Shown here: positions 1-12,223 of the stretch, one piece after another
Layout: each line of letters starts with the position of its first letter
Numbering within the stretch: position 1 is the stretch's first letter
Source: Bipolaris cookei
Taxonomy: Eukaryota; Ascomycota; Dothideomycetes; Pleosporales; Pleosporaceae
DNA length: 64,000 nucleotides
Direction of reading: 5' to 3'
Assembly (NCBI GenBank): GCA_002286855.1
Contig: NRSV01000002.1
Location: 306,152-370,151, forward strand
Notes under the pieces: generated by a model
Told to the model about the DNA's origin: nothing
What the model saw: only the letters and a program-made list of their open reading frames with translations
Database searches by the model: none
Made by a program: the position numbers and the translations under genes

Positions 1-1135
1 TTGACCTGGTCTTTCCGTAACAGGGGACTGGTCTAGTCATACTCCTAGGACTCGCAGAGAGGTGACCAACTCCGTACCCTTGCCATCAATGACGATTGTT
101 GACTTCAGGTCCTCTAACACGTCACTTTTCTTCGTGAAGTGGATTAGCTGGTGCTTTTCAGGTACAAAATTAGCCCCGCATCTCCGTGCCCACGCCATGC
201 ACCTGTCTTAGGCTGATGAGAGTCTCTGGCAGTTGTCAGCAGCCGTTGGCCCCCAGGCGACGATGTTGGTGTCGTCTACAAATTCAAATCCCAGGCAGTT
301 ATCTTTTACTTCACTGAACACCTTAAGGAGCTCAGAGATGAAGAAGAGGAATAGCACTGAGGATAATGTGGAGCCCTGGGGGATGCCAGTATTTGTTTCC
401 ATGCATTTACTCTCGTAGTCGTCAAAGCTCAGCTTCGTTCTGCGATCTTGAAGAAATGACCTGACGAACTTGGTTACCCAGTCCGGGTATCCTTTCTTTC
501 TCAGCGTCCAGAATAGCCTTTCGTGTGACACGTTTTCAAAGGCCCCTGCTAGGTCCAGAGCTAGCACTGAGACCACTGGTCGTCCGGCTGCCCACGCGGA
601 TTCGATGCATCCAACTAGGAGCTCGAGGGCTGAGAGGGTTGGCCGTTTCTTCCTTGCTCCCATCTGATTCCAGGGTAGAAGCTCCCTTTCCTCCATTTCC
701 CAGGTAATCTTGTCTGCGACAATCTTTTCTACCAGCTTAGCCATCATGTTTTCAAGCGCGATAGGCCGGTAGCTCCCTGGGAGGGAGTAGTCCTTTTTCT
801 TGTCTTTCTTCAGAACTACTTTAGTGGATTTTTCAGCTGTGGGGAGAGGCGTCTGAGTTCGAGGCTCCTGGTAATCGCCTTTGCTAGGCCGCCAGAGACA
901 TCCTTGCCGAGTCATTTTCAGGCTTCATTTGGGATTCCGTCTGGTCCTGGAGCTTTGTTATTTGGGAGGAGGAATCGTATCGTCTCCTTTACTTTGTCCT
1001 CCGTCACCGTGCAGTCTAGCTCAAACTGTACCTGAGTAGGGTCCTCCACAATGTCGGCCAGTTCAGCTGCTCCGTTCTGGAGGAAGAACTTCTCTCCGAG
1101 AATCCTGACCGTGACGCCGTTCGCTTTCGGTGTCA
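1..1135 (-). mobile_element. 5'-truncated, decayed Tad/I-type LINE reverse transcriptase (runs off left edge)
   Basis: The minus-strand translation gives a non-LTR reverse transcriptase in pieces. From about 1130 to 920 comes the segment before the RT core, with NNKAPGPDGIPNE. From 915 to 208 come the core blocks, with SYRPIALENMMAKLVEKI, LALDLAGAFENVSHERL, GIPQGSTLSSVLF and the catalytic FVDDTN. From 205 to about 35 a further frame reads CMAWARRCGANFVPEKHQL and LIHFTKKSD, which is the usual post-palm segment. A stop at about 206 and another at about 915, plus a stop near 33, break the frame, so the copy is dead. No endonuclease domain is visible upstream, as expected for a 5'-truncated LINE. 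The 3' end with RNase H and tail lies beyond the window. The family assignment (Tad-like) rests on motif spacing and wording and is less sure than the RT call. Confidence 0.88.
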
Positions 1136-1694
1136 AACAAGGAACAGAAAATGATGTGAATATATTTGGGTAGCTTCTTGACCATAAGATGGACTGTAAT
1201 AGCCTTTGAAGCGCTGTATAAACAGCGCTCAAAGGGGGCATTTTCTTGGCATACCACGCGTGCGGATGTGATTATGTAACTTCTCGTTCGTATTACATGC
1301 TCTCTGGCCTCTAAAGCGAAACTCAGAAGCAAAGTACCGGGGAATTTGTGGTCTCCAGTATTCTCCTTGTCGTCGCCATCATCTTGGGAATAATGTGTCC
1401 TGGTACGTTTCACGAACAGCTTGTCACGAAGCTTCGGGTCATTGCCTGGAAGGTACGCACGCCAGGACTTGCAGACTTACTGAAAACGTAGGACTAGATC
1501 CAAAGTTAGCATCGTACATGACGCTTCTCGACACCTAACCAAATAGTACAAGCAGTAAGAATCCACACAAGCAACTTACGATCGAAGAAATTCAGCTCGC
1601 AAAATACTATTTGCAGCACCTCCAGCGGCATGTGCGATGTAAATGAATTCATGTTCTCTTCGGTATCGCTTTCGTTTGTGTTGTCTGCTTGCAT
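1136..1694 (-). pseudogene. F-box protein gene remnant cut by the LINE
   Basis: An ATG at 1694 opens a short acidic leader followed by SHMPLEVLQIVFCELNFFD, which reads as the first half of an F-box. A GTAAGT donor follows at 1578-1573. After a branch-like TGCTAAC (near 1515) the frame resumes with VCKSWRAYLPGNDPKLRDKL at about 1465-1400, the typical second half of a fungal F-box. It runs through a region with SFALEAREHVIRTRSY until about 1140, where reverse-transcriptase coding begins. The only acceptor that keeps frame is an AAG four bases after the expected CAG, and the join would lose a few F-box residues, so the splice may already be damaged. F-box proteins recruit substrates to SCF ubiquitin ligases. 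Substrate and C-terminal domain are unknown because the gene is truncated. Confidence 0.6.
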
Positions 1695-2445
1695 GTTGTC
1701 CAACAAGCTTGCACGGATTGATTGAGGTGATTTGTAGAGGAGGGTAAAGAGGATAGAGCGCTCGAGGCAAATGAGAATACAAGTAGTGATTGTGTGCAAA
1801 AGAATATTGCTTGCGTAAGGGACATGAAAGTGAGACAAGGTACAAACAAAGATGAATGTAAGCGGATATAGAAGTGAGAGTGAGAGTGAAACTGGAAATA
1901 AGACTGTTAGCTTTACCAGCACACCATATGACCATTCTCCTCAACCGCAATGACTAGCGCTTCCTTGTTCAGGCTCTAATAAATGAGTGTCAAAACGTCG
2001 CTCGTTTTTACCACCTCTTCTAGCGGTAATCAGTCATTTCTTGTTGTTCAACAGAATACTGTGATTTGATAGGTCTGTGGGAATATGTCTCAATTAGTCA
2101 AAATGCCCGTACAATACCAGAAAATACTGCATGAATATCATTATTCGTTGACCCAAGACTTGCACACAAGTCGTCCATGTGTCCTTGAGGACAAATCTCA
2201 TAAGCCATCTGACGCAATGTCCTGATATCCCCCTCATTACCATAACCATATTTTTACACAAACACCCCCTGCGCCATAACAAGCACATGCCCGAGTCCAA
2301 TCTTTACGCCAAACAACACATGAATCTCCTACCCAGGAAACCCAAATCAATGGTATACCCCCCCCCCCTCAAAAAAACACACACACACACACACACATCA
2401 TGCCAACGCTTCCATTTCTTTCGAGATCCTCATTCTCAAACCCTT
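1695..2445. other. intergenic; homopolymer and CA repeat, no gene seen
   Basis: This lies between the F-box remnant start and the end of apq12. Open frames here are short and of biased composition. The part near 2350-2400 is simple-sequence DNA. Confidence 0.6.
2358..2397. repeat. C11-TC-A7-(CA)n simple repeat
   Basis: A run of eleven C, a short A run and about ten CA units lie directly downstream of the apq12 stop codon. Confidence 0.95.
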
Positions 2446-2998
2446 TCATCGCCACCCCTTCCTCTTCTGCTGCTGCCCAGCCTTAAACCTAATCTGATCC
2501 TCCTTCTGCTGCTGAAACATCCTGACCTCCCCACTATACCTCTCGTACTCCCTCATCCAATACTCGATCAACCCACTCACATCATCCACGAACCCTTCTG
2601 GCCCGCGATTCCACACCCACAAGCCGACGACCAAGATGCCGCCCCAGAAGGCGAGGCGGAACGCGAGATTGATCCAGAAGACGACGGCGCGGTACATCAT
2701 GTCGAGTATCTTGAGCGAGATGAAGAAGATGAAGAGTAGGGCGACAATGGAGGCGACGTCGGGTTGCGTGATGAGTTTGTTAAGGAGGGGCGAGAGGTGC
2801 GTGGAGAGTGTACGGGAGAGGCCCAGGAAGGTGGTTATGATGTGGAGTGCGGGGTCGGCGAAGGAGGGAGGGAGGAGGCGGGGGAGGAGAGCGGCGTAGT
2901 CTGTTTTGTTATTTGTCAGATATGGTTGTTGCTGTGCGCGCACGAGTATATGCGCTGATTAAAGTAGTGTTTTCAGACTTACCTTGTACGAAATCCAT
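2446..2998 (-). CDS. apq12: Apq12-like nuclear envelope / nuclear pore biogenesis membrane protein, two exons
   Basis: Exon 1 (2998-2983) encodes only MDFVQ plus one base. An 82-nt intron (2982-2901, GTAAGT...CAG, with ATCTGAC as a likely branch site) is followed by exon 2 (2900-2446). The joined frame is 156 aa. Two adjacent hydrophobic stretches occupy about residues 60-110 (ASIVALLFIFFISLKIL and LAFRLAFWGGILVVGLWVW). They form the hairpin-like double membrane segment typical of the Apq12 family. A charged tail rich in Q, K and R follows. Family knowledge: Apq12 acts at the nuclear envelope/ER and affects nuclear pore assembly and lipid homeostasis. The tiny first exon explains why a single-exon reading would choose a wrong start inside the intron. 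Size matches the family (about 140-170 aa). The call rests on topology and sequence style, without alignment. Confidence 0.78.
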
Positions 2999-5038
2999 AT
3001 TGGGCTGTTTGCGCTTCTATTTGCTCTCTCACAAGGTAAAGTGGCGAATCGTGTGCTGAACGCGATGGGGGAGACGCGTTGTGTGTTTATTGTTTTGCGG
3101 AGATCGCAAAAGCCCAAGTGGAGTAAGTTGCGAAAGGGAAGTGTTGAAACACAGCAATCCTTTTCTACCCTTCCAGAAAACAAACAAGCTACCCGCTAGT
3201 ACGACTGCGGAAACATTAAAACCCAAAGGTTTCAATGGGGCTACGTGCAAAATATAAACATCAAGTTTCAGAATGGATGAGAATATTCCCCTTTCGCATG
3301 AGTTTGCGGCGGTGACAAACTGTCCACGTTGTTTCTCTTCCATGTCCGGTCTAGTCTCGAACCCTTTTTTTCACGTGCATTTGTCCCGCCCTCAACAAGC
3401 AACTTTGTTACATCCGCTCTTTACTCAAAGTAGCCGACCCACGCACACGCAAGTGATTATACAGCTGCACGTCATTGCTGCGCTTCAACGCAACCGTTTG
3501 GCGTTGCAGAAAACGTTATGCACAACTTGACAAACACGGCCAAACGGCAAGCAGCCTAATCACCCCCCTGTCCGGCAAAAAAAAAGATGTACAGACAACC
3601 CTTGGTCAAAGGGTAAGTAGTACGGAAGAAGTCATGGAAAAAAGGAACATACGATAGGAGAAAAAAAAGAGACCTGATCTACCCGAGACCCCCACTCACC
3701 CTTGCACCTCACACCAGAAAATCGCCTGTACCTCAACGGCTTCATTCATCCGTACATACACTATGCACCAATTTATGTCCAACCTACTCAGGGATATGCA
3801 CATCCCGCTTCAATCCAACTCCACTCTACCCGCCCAAAACCCACCTCGTACCATCATTGTATTTCCCCCATGGAATTCCCGGATTTTAATTTTAAAAAAC
3901 AAAAGAGAAGAAACAAAAACTTGCCGATGCGGCTGTAAATAGCGGTCCGAAGACCGGGTCTACTATTTTCTTCTAATGACATTCCCATGTCTTGGCCTTT
4001 TGTAATTCCCCCCTCAATAAATTAGCCAAGTTAGTTTAGCTTGTGGAGAAAGAGGGAAGGGAAAGAAGAAGGGGGAAAAAGGGGCGAGAAGCGAATGGAA
4101 AAACATTCTAGAAGTGGAGGTTGCAGAAGAAAAAAGTGGAAGAGGAGGAAAAGGGACGTGAATGGTTGGAGGGTTTTGTTCAGGGAAGCTCCTGGTGCGT
4201 GGATGCCGGAAAAAGATAAGAAGACGATTGTGGCAAACTGGCGGTGTGTAGATGGACGGAAATTGTGGGTTGGAATCGGCACGGGGTGGCGTCACTTTGG
4301 AGCAGGTCCAAGCTAAGGGATTTTTTTGAGACGGATTGCTCGTTGTGGGTTCCTTGTTAACGCGGGTGGAGCCGAGATGCTCGTCCGTATGGTGGGTATT
4401 CGAAGAGAGGGGGTAGTGGTGCCCTTTGCTGAGTGCCGGGCTGTACAAGGTCGTAAGTAGTAATATCACGCAATCGAATGATGACAGTTGTGAGAGAATG
4501 ACAAGGTGGTAAATGTGTGTGTGTGTGTGTGAATTGTTATTCCTATCTGATGTTGAGAAAATTTAGTCTCTCACTGTGTAACCAGCTGTATACCTGATAC
4601 TCAGATACATATTTGCTTATCCTACAACGCTGTCCTCCCTTCCACGCCAAATGCGTGCTTCGGCAATGACCAACGAGCTGTCCTCAGACAAAAGAAAAAG
4701 AGGCTCTGGGCCTATGTAGATGACGCAAAGGTCTGGTATCATAATCACAAAGCGCCGTCAAACTCCAAAGGTAAAAATCATAGGTGATCGTAAAATATGT
4801 ATGCGAAGTGAATGTCGCGAAGGTAAATGGTGCTGTGTCCGGCTTGGTGACAGTCTCCAAAGTTGTGTAGCGAAACACAGTGCATGGTAACGCATGCAGC
4901 TGTCGAACCAATGTACTACCCAATTTGAGTTGTACTGGAACGACGACAGCTCATGCAGACAAGCAGTCGTAAAGGCCGCTCGTGATGAAAGGTTGGTGAA
5001 GATGATTACAAGAAGTTATTCGAGTCGAAAAGTGGAAA
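2999..5038. other. intergenic, no convincing gene
   Basis: This holds the apq12 promoter and the 3' flank of the membrane-protein gene. Open frames on both strands are short, low-complexity or proline/serine-rich without a recognisable motif. A purine-rich tract lies at about 4035-4170. Confidence 0.5.
4514..4531. repeat. (GT)9 microsatellite
   Basis: Nine GT units in an otherwise unremarkable intergenic stretch. Confidence 0.9.
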
Positions 5039-5623
5039 TTATATCCAGTTTCCATTGTGTTTCTGCTCAGCCTCGAAATTGAAGCGGAATGCGGAGGTCT
5101 CAGATACAGAGGGGTAATGTATCAGAGGCTGTGATCGGCGGGAAGATACCGATCCACGGTTGAACTCTCCACTGGGTGAACAAGGAGAGTATGGAGTTGG
5201 TGGTCTATCAGCGAGTGACGAAGCAACACTGGACTTTCTTCGTGCTCGCTCCGGCTTCTGTATTGAACTTGTGGGTGATTTGATTGAGACAGCGTCTGTT
5301 AATGATGGTGTCCGTGGGGGAAAGTCGTATGTGCTGAGCTCCTTCTCGAAGAAAGATGGGGTCCTGGGCGATATACGGTCTCGCAAGACAACTCGGTTTG
5401 ATGGTCGAATGCCATACTCGTCCAGCCGTTGGTTGTATTGGCTGGGTCTTCGCCATGATTCGAATTCAGCGTCGTCCAATGGTGTAACTGCTCGTAATGA
5501 GAAGCCTCGTATCCTTCTGCGGGATCTTGTCCACACGAAAAGAACGGCAAGGGTAAGGGCACACACGACGAGCGAGCCTGCAACAGCACCAATGATGATG
5601 TAGATTTTCGTTTCCTGCTCCAT
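5039..5623 (-). CDS. single-pass membrane protein with basic/serine-rich cytoplasmic tail, hypothetical
   Basis: A single open frame of 194 aa starts at ATG 5623. A six-residue hydrophilic N-terminus is followed by one strong membrane segment (IYIIIGAVAGSLVVCALTLA and on to VLFVW, about residues 7-31). It is then stopped by TRSRRRIR, so by the positive-inside rule the long tail should be cytoplasmic. The tail has repeated SPRTPSF/PPRTPSL-type and RRKSS motifs that could be proline-directed and basophilic kinase sites, and it ends in NGNWI. Many fungal proteins of this design have a serine/threonine-rich ectodomain encoded by an upstream exon. I see none that joins cleanly here, so the very short ectodomain may be real or the 5' end may be incomplete. 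No family name can be given. Confidence 0.65.
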   Translation of the reverse strand: MEQETKIYIIIGAVAGSLVVCALTLAVLFVWTRSRRRIRGFSLRAVTPLDDAEFESWRRPSQYNQRLDEYGIRPSNRVVLRDRISPRTPSFFEKELSTYDFPPRTPSLTDAVSIKSPTSSIQKPERARRKSSVASSLADRPPTPYSPCSPSGEFNRGSVSSRRSQPLIHYPSVSETSAFRFNFEAEQKHNGNWI

Positions 5624-8600
5624 GTTGGCGGTGTCGATGTGGAAGTGTAGACAGTCAGCACAGGTGTCGTGAATGAGAAGCCGAGTTGAATATGTGAAGG
5701 AGTGACGTCTATCGGATGATGATCATGCTGGCTGCGGTTGACGCGGATGCAATTGTTGATGGGGGCGGTCGACGAAACGACAGCGGTCGACGAAAGAGTC
5801 CACTTCTGTTTGATATGAACCCGGAAGGGCGATACGGATAAAGTAGTGCGGGACAAGTGGAGGGGGTAAGACGGGCGGAGACCAAGGTCATGCGTGTACC
5901 CTCGCTCCACAGCGCCGTGGCAAGATGGCACGCAACTAGCGGTACGAAACAAGGCAAGACAAAGAACGGTCTTGCTAAGCGGCGCACCGAGAGAGAGGAG
6001 TGTTGCGGGTTATAGCGAGCGGGCTGGCTTGGCTTGAGGCAACATGTAAGGTACAAGAGAGCAGCTAGTGGTGGGCAGCGAAGTTTGTTAGTAGGGTAGA
6101 TGGCCTTGGAAATATCGGTGAGGTGTGCACTAAGAGGACATCCATGAGGGACTAATATTGACAAGCTTGGAATCTGGTCCCGCCGTCAGCGATGGCGCAA
6201 GTACCGGGATAGGCAATTGCACCGTCTCTACTGCAAGGGGCCTGCTGCTCCCGTCCAGTGGGTGCTGTGTCAGAACCACGGAATGGGCGAGTGTGGCGTT
6301 GTTGGGGTCAGCAAGACCGTGGCATTTTGACAACGCATGCAAAATATGCAACGAATCCAGGCACAGAAGACGCTTTCAGCCTCACTGAAGTGATACTCGT
6401 GGCTTTGATGTCGTAGACGATAACACACCAGTTTGCGTAGATGCTTGCCTGCTTGCATGCGTGCGTGCATGCGCGTGTATGTACGAACAGGACAGTACAT
6501 GCGTGCGAGCCGTTCACTCAGCTCCTATCCGCAGTACCCACTTGCATGGTTTGGAGGGCGGGGCAGATAGTTGACTGGAGGGTGTGTGGGTTCTGGTCGG
6601 ACACTTCGCTTGGACGCAGGCACTGACAAAGACGTCGATCTACGCAGCTCTCGCCAAACTCGAAGCAGCATCGCTCCCTCGCAGGCACTGGCCAATGCCG
6701 TAACGGACTTTAGGTGCGTCCCGCGATAGCTTCCTTGAAAGGGCCCCAGCGTTTCTTTGTCTGAGCTGGACTCGCCAGTGGGGCGGAGCACGTCCAGATT
6801 CTGAGGGCAGGCGTTCGCCCGCACACAAGTACCCGGGGCGCGCAGAAAGAGATGAGCTGGGTCAGGAAAAAACAGGTTGAGGCGCAGTAGTCGCAGGCGC
6901 AGGCGCAAGACGAGGACGACCTGGTCCTTATCGCCGGCGAGCTATAGTCTAAGAGCTGAGTGTTCCTGACCCGTCGCCCACGCTCCCTGGCTGCTATGCT
7001 TGATATAGCCCAGGTGCGCCGACATGTTCCATGGCACGAACGGTCGCTTGGTCGTCAGCTTGCCAGGTCAGAGATTGCTTAATGATCCTGAAGCTTCGTC
7101 CGAGGCCCCCATTTCCTGCACCACCAATCCTATTCGGCATACTTCACCGGACCTCAGGTGAAACATGTCAAATCTGCTATTGCACCCCGGAAGATGAGCT
7201 CAACGTTGTGTTGCGTTGTGTTGCGCTGCATGGGTGATGCAGTAACATGGAGCCGGGGCGGCCTGGGGCTTGCACTGCTGTGTACACTAACGCCATCGCC
7301 CAGTACTAGTCCAGAGGGTAGTGCATCATCTGAACTGTCCCAATGGACCTGTCCAAACAATTAGCTGCATGTGTCGAGAGGAAAAAAACCTCCGAACCTG
7401 GCCATGGCCGGTCGCTTTGGCCGCTGGTTTCATTTTCAGCGCCTTTGGTGGCTGATCTAAGAGCTGTATGTACCGTTTGTAATCCGTCTTCAGGAGCTTC
7501 AGGCCACCTTCACCATAGAGTTCGGTGTGGTCATGACCACCAAGCCGTGTATCTCAAACCTCTGGATTTGGCCCAGATTACAAAAGGATTCACAGTACTG
7601 GAGAAAGACGGACCGACTCTAAACTCCGTCATCATGATCTTCACATTTGCACCACAACCGAAATGAGACGTCCTATCACTGCAGACTAAGTATAGCCGAG
7701 CGAGCATCGTTTGCAACCCAGATACAGTTTGCCACTTGACAAGCTGTAAGTGCACGTTAGTCTGTTCCTGTCCTCAAGACACACAACATGTCCGGCAGTT
7801 GGGCAAGACTGCAGTGGAAGCCACGATTTTTCCAATACAAGGGAAGGACAGCTACGACAGGTTCGGGTCAGGGGTACCTGGACAAGGCCGGATTGGTACA
7901 GGCGCCTTTGCCGCTCATGCCGAGCATGACCGAAGTACCAGTTCATACAAGAGTAGACACTACTCTAGTCTAGTAGTGGGAGCTGGAACAGGGCGCTGTC
8001 GTTCTGCCGGCTAAATGCCAATTTGCACGTGGATCTGGATCGCCGCCAGGCAAGCGTTCGACGCCAGCGCCCCGGATTTCAGGTGTTAGTTCAGGGCGAG
8101 GAGGTTTTTCGGGTGGACATGCCAGGAAGTTTGTGAGAAGGCCATGGCATTGGAATCGAGCGTGTGTTTGTGTTTGTGTTTTGCGTGAAGGAGTGCCTGT
8201 GCTGTGGGGAAACACGGCGGTCATCATGGGGTCATTGGTGGAACAAAAGCAGAAGGTGCCAAGACCCTCGGCTTCGCAAAGAACCCTGCGTCGAGCCATT
8301 TCCCGCGCCGGCCAATGACAGCCTCGCAGTCCCCATCGTTCTCTCCTCCAAAGCTTAGTCCTACACACATGCACGACTCCATGGCCATCATCGTGACTCG
8401 ATTTCTGACTATTGCAGTCACAGCCTTCTCGCCATCTCTGCCCTATCCTTGCTTGGCTTCTGGCACCGACACAGGACAGACGCTCCATCCGCCATGACGC
8501 ATGGAGATGACAATCTACCCACTGTCCCTCAAACGAGATGAGTGTGTGCACCCTGTGACACCGATTCGACTCGTCTCATCACCTGCTGCAGACGTCGATG

Positions 8601-11600
8601 TCAAGAACAATATATCCAACATGACCATCTCCCTGGAACCACCGCCGGAACACTGCGATTCCGGGTCATCTTGCACATTATAATAACAATACCCATGATG
8701 ATACCGCTCCTCAAGCGACATTGGTCCAACAGCCGTACAGGCACCCTGGACTCGGATCCCTCCCGCTATGCAATAACCATATTACCGCCCATGTCACTTT
8801 TCGATAGCGGCGAAAACTTTCCCACGCCCATGTTGCAAGAAACGTCATGAGACGGCATTTTCGGCAATGGTACATGAAATGGCGAGTGCCCGCTCTCGGG
8901 ATAGGGCACGCATTCTCGATCAGTCGACTGGACCAACCCACAAATCGTTCGCATATCATGAACGGTGGCGCCTGCTTACACGTGCTCCCTGTGACTCGTT
9001 CCCTAATACATCCGTTCTTGCTGCAGGCCCGGTAAACTTGTGCGCGACTTTGGCTCTGTGAGTCGTTGGAACTCGCCCCCGGCGGTTGGCGAGTCGAAAG
9101 AAAAGAAAAGAAACGTTTTCCCATATCTCGCTTGCTGACAGCCATGACCGCAAGACTTGCTCCATAGACCCATATGTATTTACTCGTGACGCAGACATAT
9201 ATTGGAGGGGTCTTGGAAAGCATCCCGCGCCGCGAGTCCTTTCGGAGTGACTTGTGAGGGGTGGGGGCGCGGCATCGCTGCATGCGGTATATTGAGCGCT
9301 TTTGTCTTGTGCATACACGCTCGGTGATGTCTGCATAGGATAAATGTATGTAGGTGAATACAGCGCAGCTTCCACATGTGCAAGAAAGAAGAAGCCGTTT
9401 CAATAAAACTATATTTGGTCAGCTTGTTGGTACAGTTTGTATACCGCACCTACGATCCTGCTTCACTCCCGACGATTAGCGTCGGACCGTATGCTATGTA
9501 TCGAGGAGATCAGATCGTGGAGAGGGAGCGGGAGAGTCGATGATCTGAGTATAATGGCTCCTATCTCTGCGCTACGGGAAGTGATACTGAATGATTGGCT
9601 ACCGTCATGATACTAGATATCAGGGACATGGCTTTCACATGTGCATCCTTTGACCACTGTAAGAAACAACATGGGCATTTGTTTCTGAATACCGCAACCA
9701 AAGCGCATGTCGAAACAAGCAACCAATACAGGATTGCGCATTCTCAGAAACATGCGACTGCCGATAGCAAGAGTCGGCATACTTGCCTTCCCTTCACGAT
9801 CCAGCGAACCCATGCATCTTGCCGCTCACATGTCTGCGCATGTTCCGCACCCAACACTCCTCCCTCATCCGACCTCGTATTCCGATGTGAAGACCGGCGC
9901 GCGCAGTCATAGCGGAAAACATCTGTCATTCCTCAGCCACTCAGCCACCTGCACTGGTAAATTCCAGACATCGTTCACTTAGGTGCAAAAGAATATTTTA
10001 AACTTTCACGCTATGGTGTCGCACAAAGGCAGGTACCGAATAGCAGCCTTAGGCGCGAGCACCCGTCGATTACTTATTTCCCACCCGCTTTCACAAGAGA
10101 ATGGAAAGATCTGACGATATAGCACGGCCTGAATAGGTATCTGCGGTGCGGTAAGCTGCGGGAATTGCCGCGTTTCCATTTTGTCTCCTATTAACATCGT
10201 CGCTTTCCTCGTAAACCCTAGATTTCCATTCATATCGCGTTCTTGCGGCGAAAGAGCCTCAACTCCGGCAACTAGCCAGGTAGACATGAGCGTTTTATGT
10301 CTGGTCATTGCAATCTTGACGACCAAGTATTTCTCTTAGTCTCCATCATCAAACGTCATCCCCACTCTCTTTCTCAGCCCCTCAAACCCAATGGTTCGGT
10401 GCCAAAACCGGAGTATTATCAATCCGCAAACGACTCGGTTTTCGCTGAAACTTTGTTACCCGAAATCATCCCCTCGCCTCTCCGTATCGCAACTTCCCCA
10501 TCCCCACAAACAAGGGGTTCTACTTAGCACAACGTAGTATTTGTCGCTCTGCCCCCAGCGCTGGAAGGGGGGAGCACTTGGTGACCTGAGTCTGCTGCTT
10601 CCCCGAGCGCCCGCTTCTTGTTTCCTTTTTCCATCTTGATCCTCATACATGTTCGTTCTGAATGTCCCATGGGACCAGCACTCGATAGAACCTCCGCCTA
10701 ATAATAACTATATCGATTTTCTGTCTATGTCTCTTTTCGTTCGCAAGTGCCTGGATGGAAGGGGAAAAGGACATGGAACAAGGTTCACATATTATATCCT
10801 GGAACAAGCACAACACCCAAGTCACATACTTATAAATGTGATGTAAATATACGCGACAAAAAAAATCTGGCATAGAAACTGTGCCGAACTGCATCAAACG
10901 GAGCAACTCAGTCTATACCGAGACATGTAGGTTACATCTTCACACATATCCATTCAGCAGCGCATAAGTCACGGCCTATACACATCACATTCCCCCCAAA
11001 CGGTACAACCTCGGACACTCCTCCTCCCCTCACGTGTTCCCTTCCCCCAAACTTACAAATCCCACTCTCGGCCCGTCTCCCGGGATGATCACGGTCCATC
11101 TTTGATTATACCCATCCCCCGTCATCCTTTCTCAAATACTTACCTCTGTTGTACTATGGTTATGGCGCCATTCTCAAGCGCTTACCCCTACACTTTTCTT
11201 TCATATATACTTTGTTATACCACGGTATACTATTTAGTCCGGCCGCCCGGTCGGTCAGTTAGTCGGCTGGCTGGTGATTGTGACGGTGGTGACGATAGTG
11301 ATGGTGGTGCAATGCGTGGTACGCGTATATACCCAGTCACTGACGAGTAAAAAAAACAATTCTTTTGCTATATACATCCGTAGATATAGAAATGTAACAA
11401 AAATGAGAGGGTATGTGACGGGATCGTACGATGTTTGTCGTCACTATGCAGATACTACGCTTGTTTGTGCCTCACAGGGCTACAACGGTAACCGAAGCGA
11501 AGAGACATCCACCGCAAGAAAAGTGGCGAACTTCAAACGGTCGCTGGACAAAAGTTTGTCGGCGAGTCCGGTGGGAGGGGCGAGCTGGAGAAGGATAACA

Positions 11601-12223
11601 GTAGTAGCGAGATAGGCGTGCAGCACACCCTCTTCGCCTTGGTGCGTTGAACTATCGCGAGTCGTGGGCTTGTGTGGCTTTTACTACGGTATGGGGGCCG
11701 CACTAAGTGGGGGGGTACCCTTCTTCATCTGGTAGCCAACTCGCTCAGTAGAATTGTGGCTGGGGGACATTATCATCGCTTGCGTTGGCGTTGGTGTTGG
11801 TGCTAGATACTAGTTTTAGGGAATTTGAGGACTTGTGGCTGTGGCGGCTGTTCTCCACGTGTGCATTAGTTGGGTGGATGCGGGCGTTGGGCGACGTCCA
11901 ACGTCCACTTTGGGGATGTTGCATGACACGCGGTGTGGCTGGCTGTCTTTTTGTTGTTTGTTTGGTACGGTACTGGTTAGCTTCTGCCAGAGTAGTATGC
12001 GGGAATCGGGGATCGGGGGTCGGGGATCGGGAATCGTATGGACATCATCAGAAGATGTCATTGTGGTGGAACTGGTAGGGTACGAAGAAGCTTGCATGAG
12101 ACATTGGGTCTTCAATCCATCCATCTTACGTATAGCATACGACAGAGAGAGCCAACTCATCTTTTTTTGTTCCCCGCAAAAACAACAAATTCAACATAAC
12201 CGTCATATTTCTTCTATTCATCC
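5624..12223. other. 6.6-kb gene-poor stretch
   Basis: No open frame here has recognisable domain content, and none pairs with good splice signals into a convincing protein. The segment near 7200-7235 has short GTTGTGTTGC-type direct repeats. An alternating purine-pyrimidine tract with TGCATGC motifs lies at about 6440-6490. The right end (11.6-12.2 kb) probably contains the 3' UTR of dis3. Long UTRs, unrecognised lineage-specific genes or non-coding RNA cannot be excluded. Confidence 0.45.

Noticed and set aside
4014..4469. 151-residue minus-strand ORF
   Set aside because: Derived from a purine-rich tract. Low-complexity phenylalanine/proline/leucine translation.
8711..9403. 230-residue minus-strand ORF
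   Set aside because: Rich in Cys, Arg and Ser without any recognisable block, and contradicted by equally long frames on both strands.
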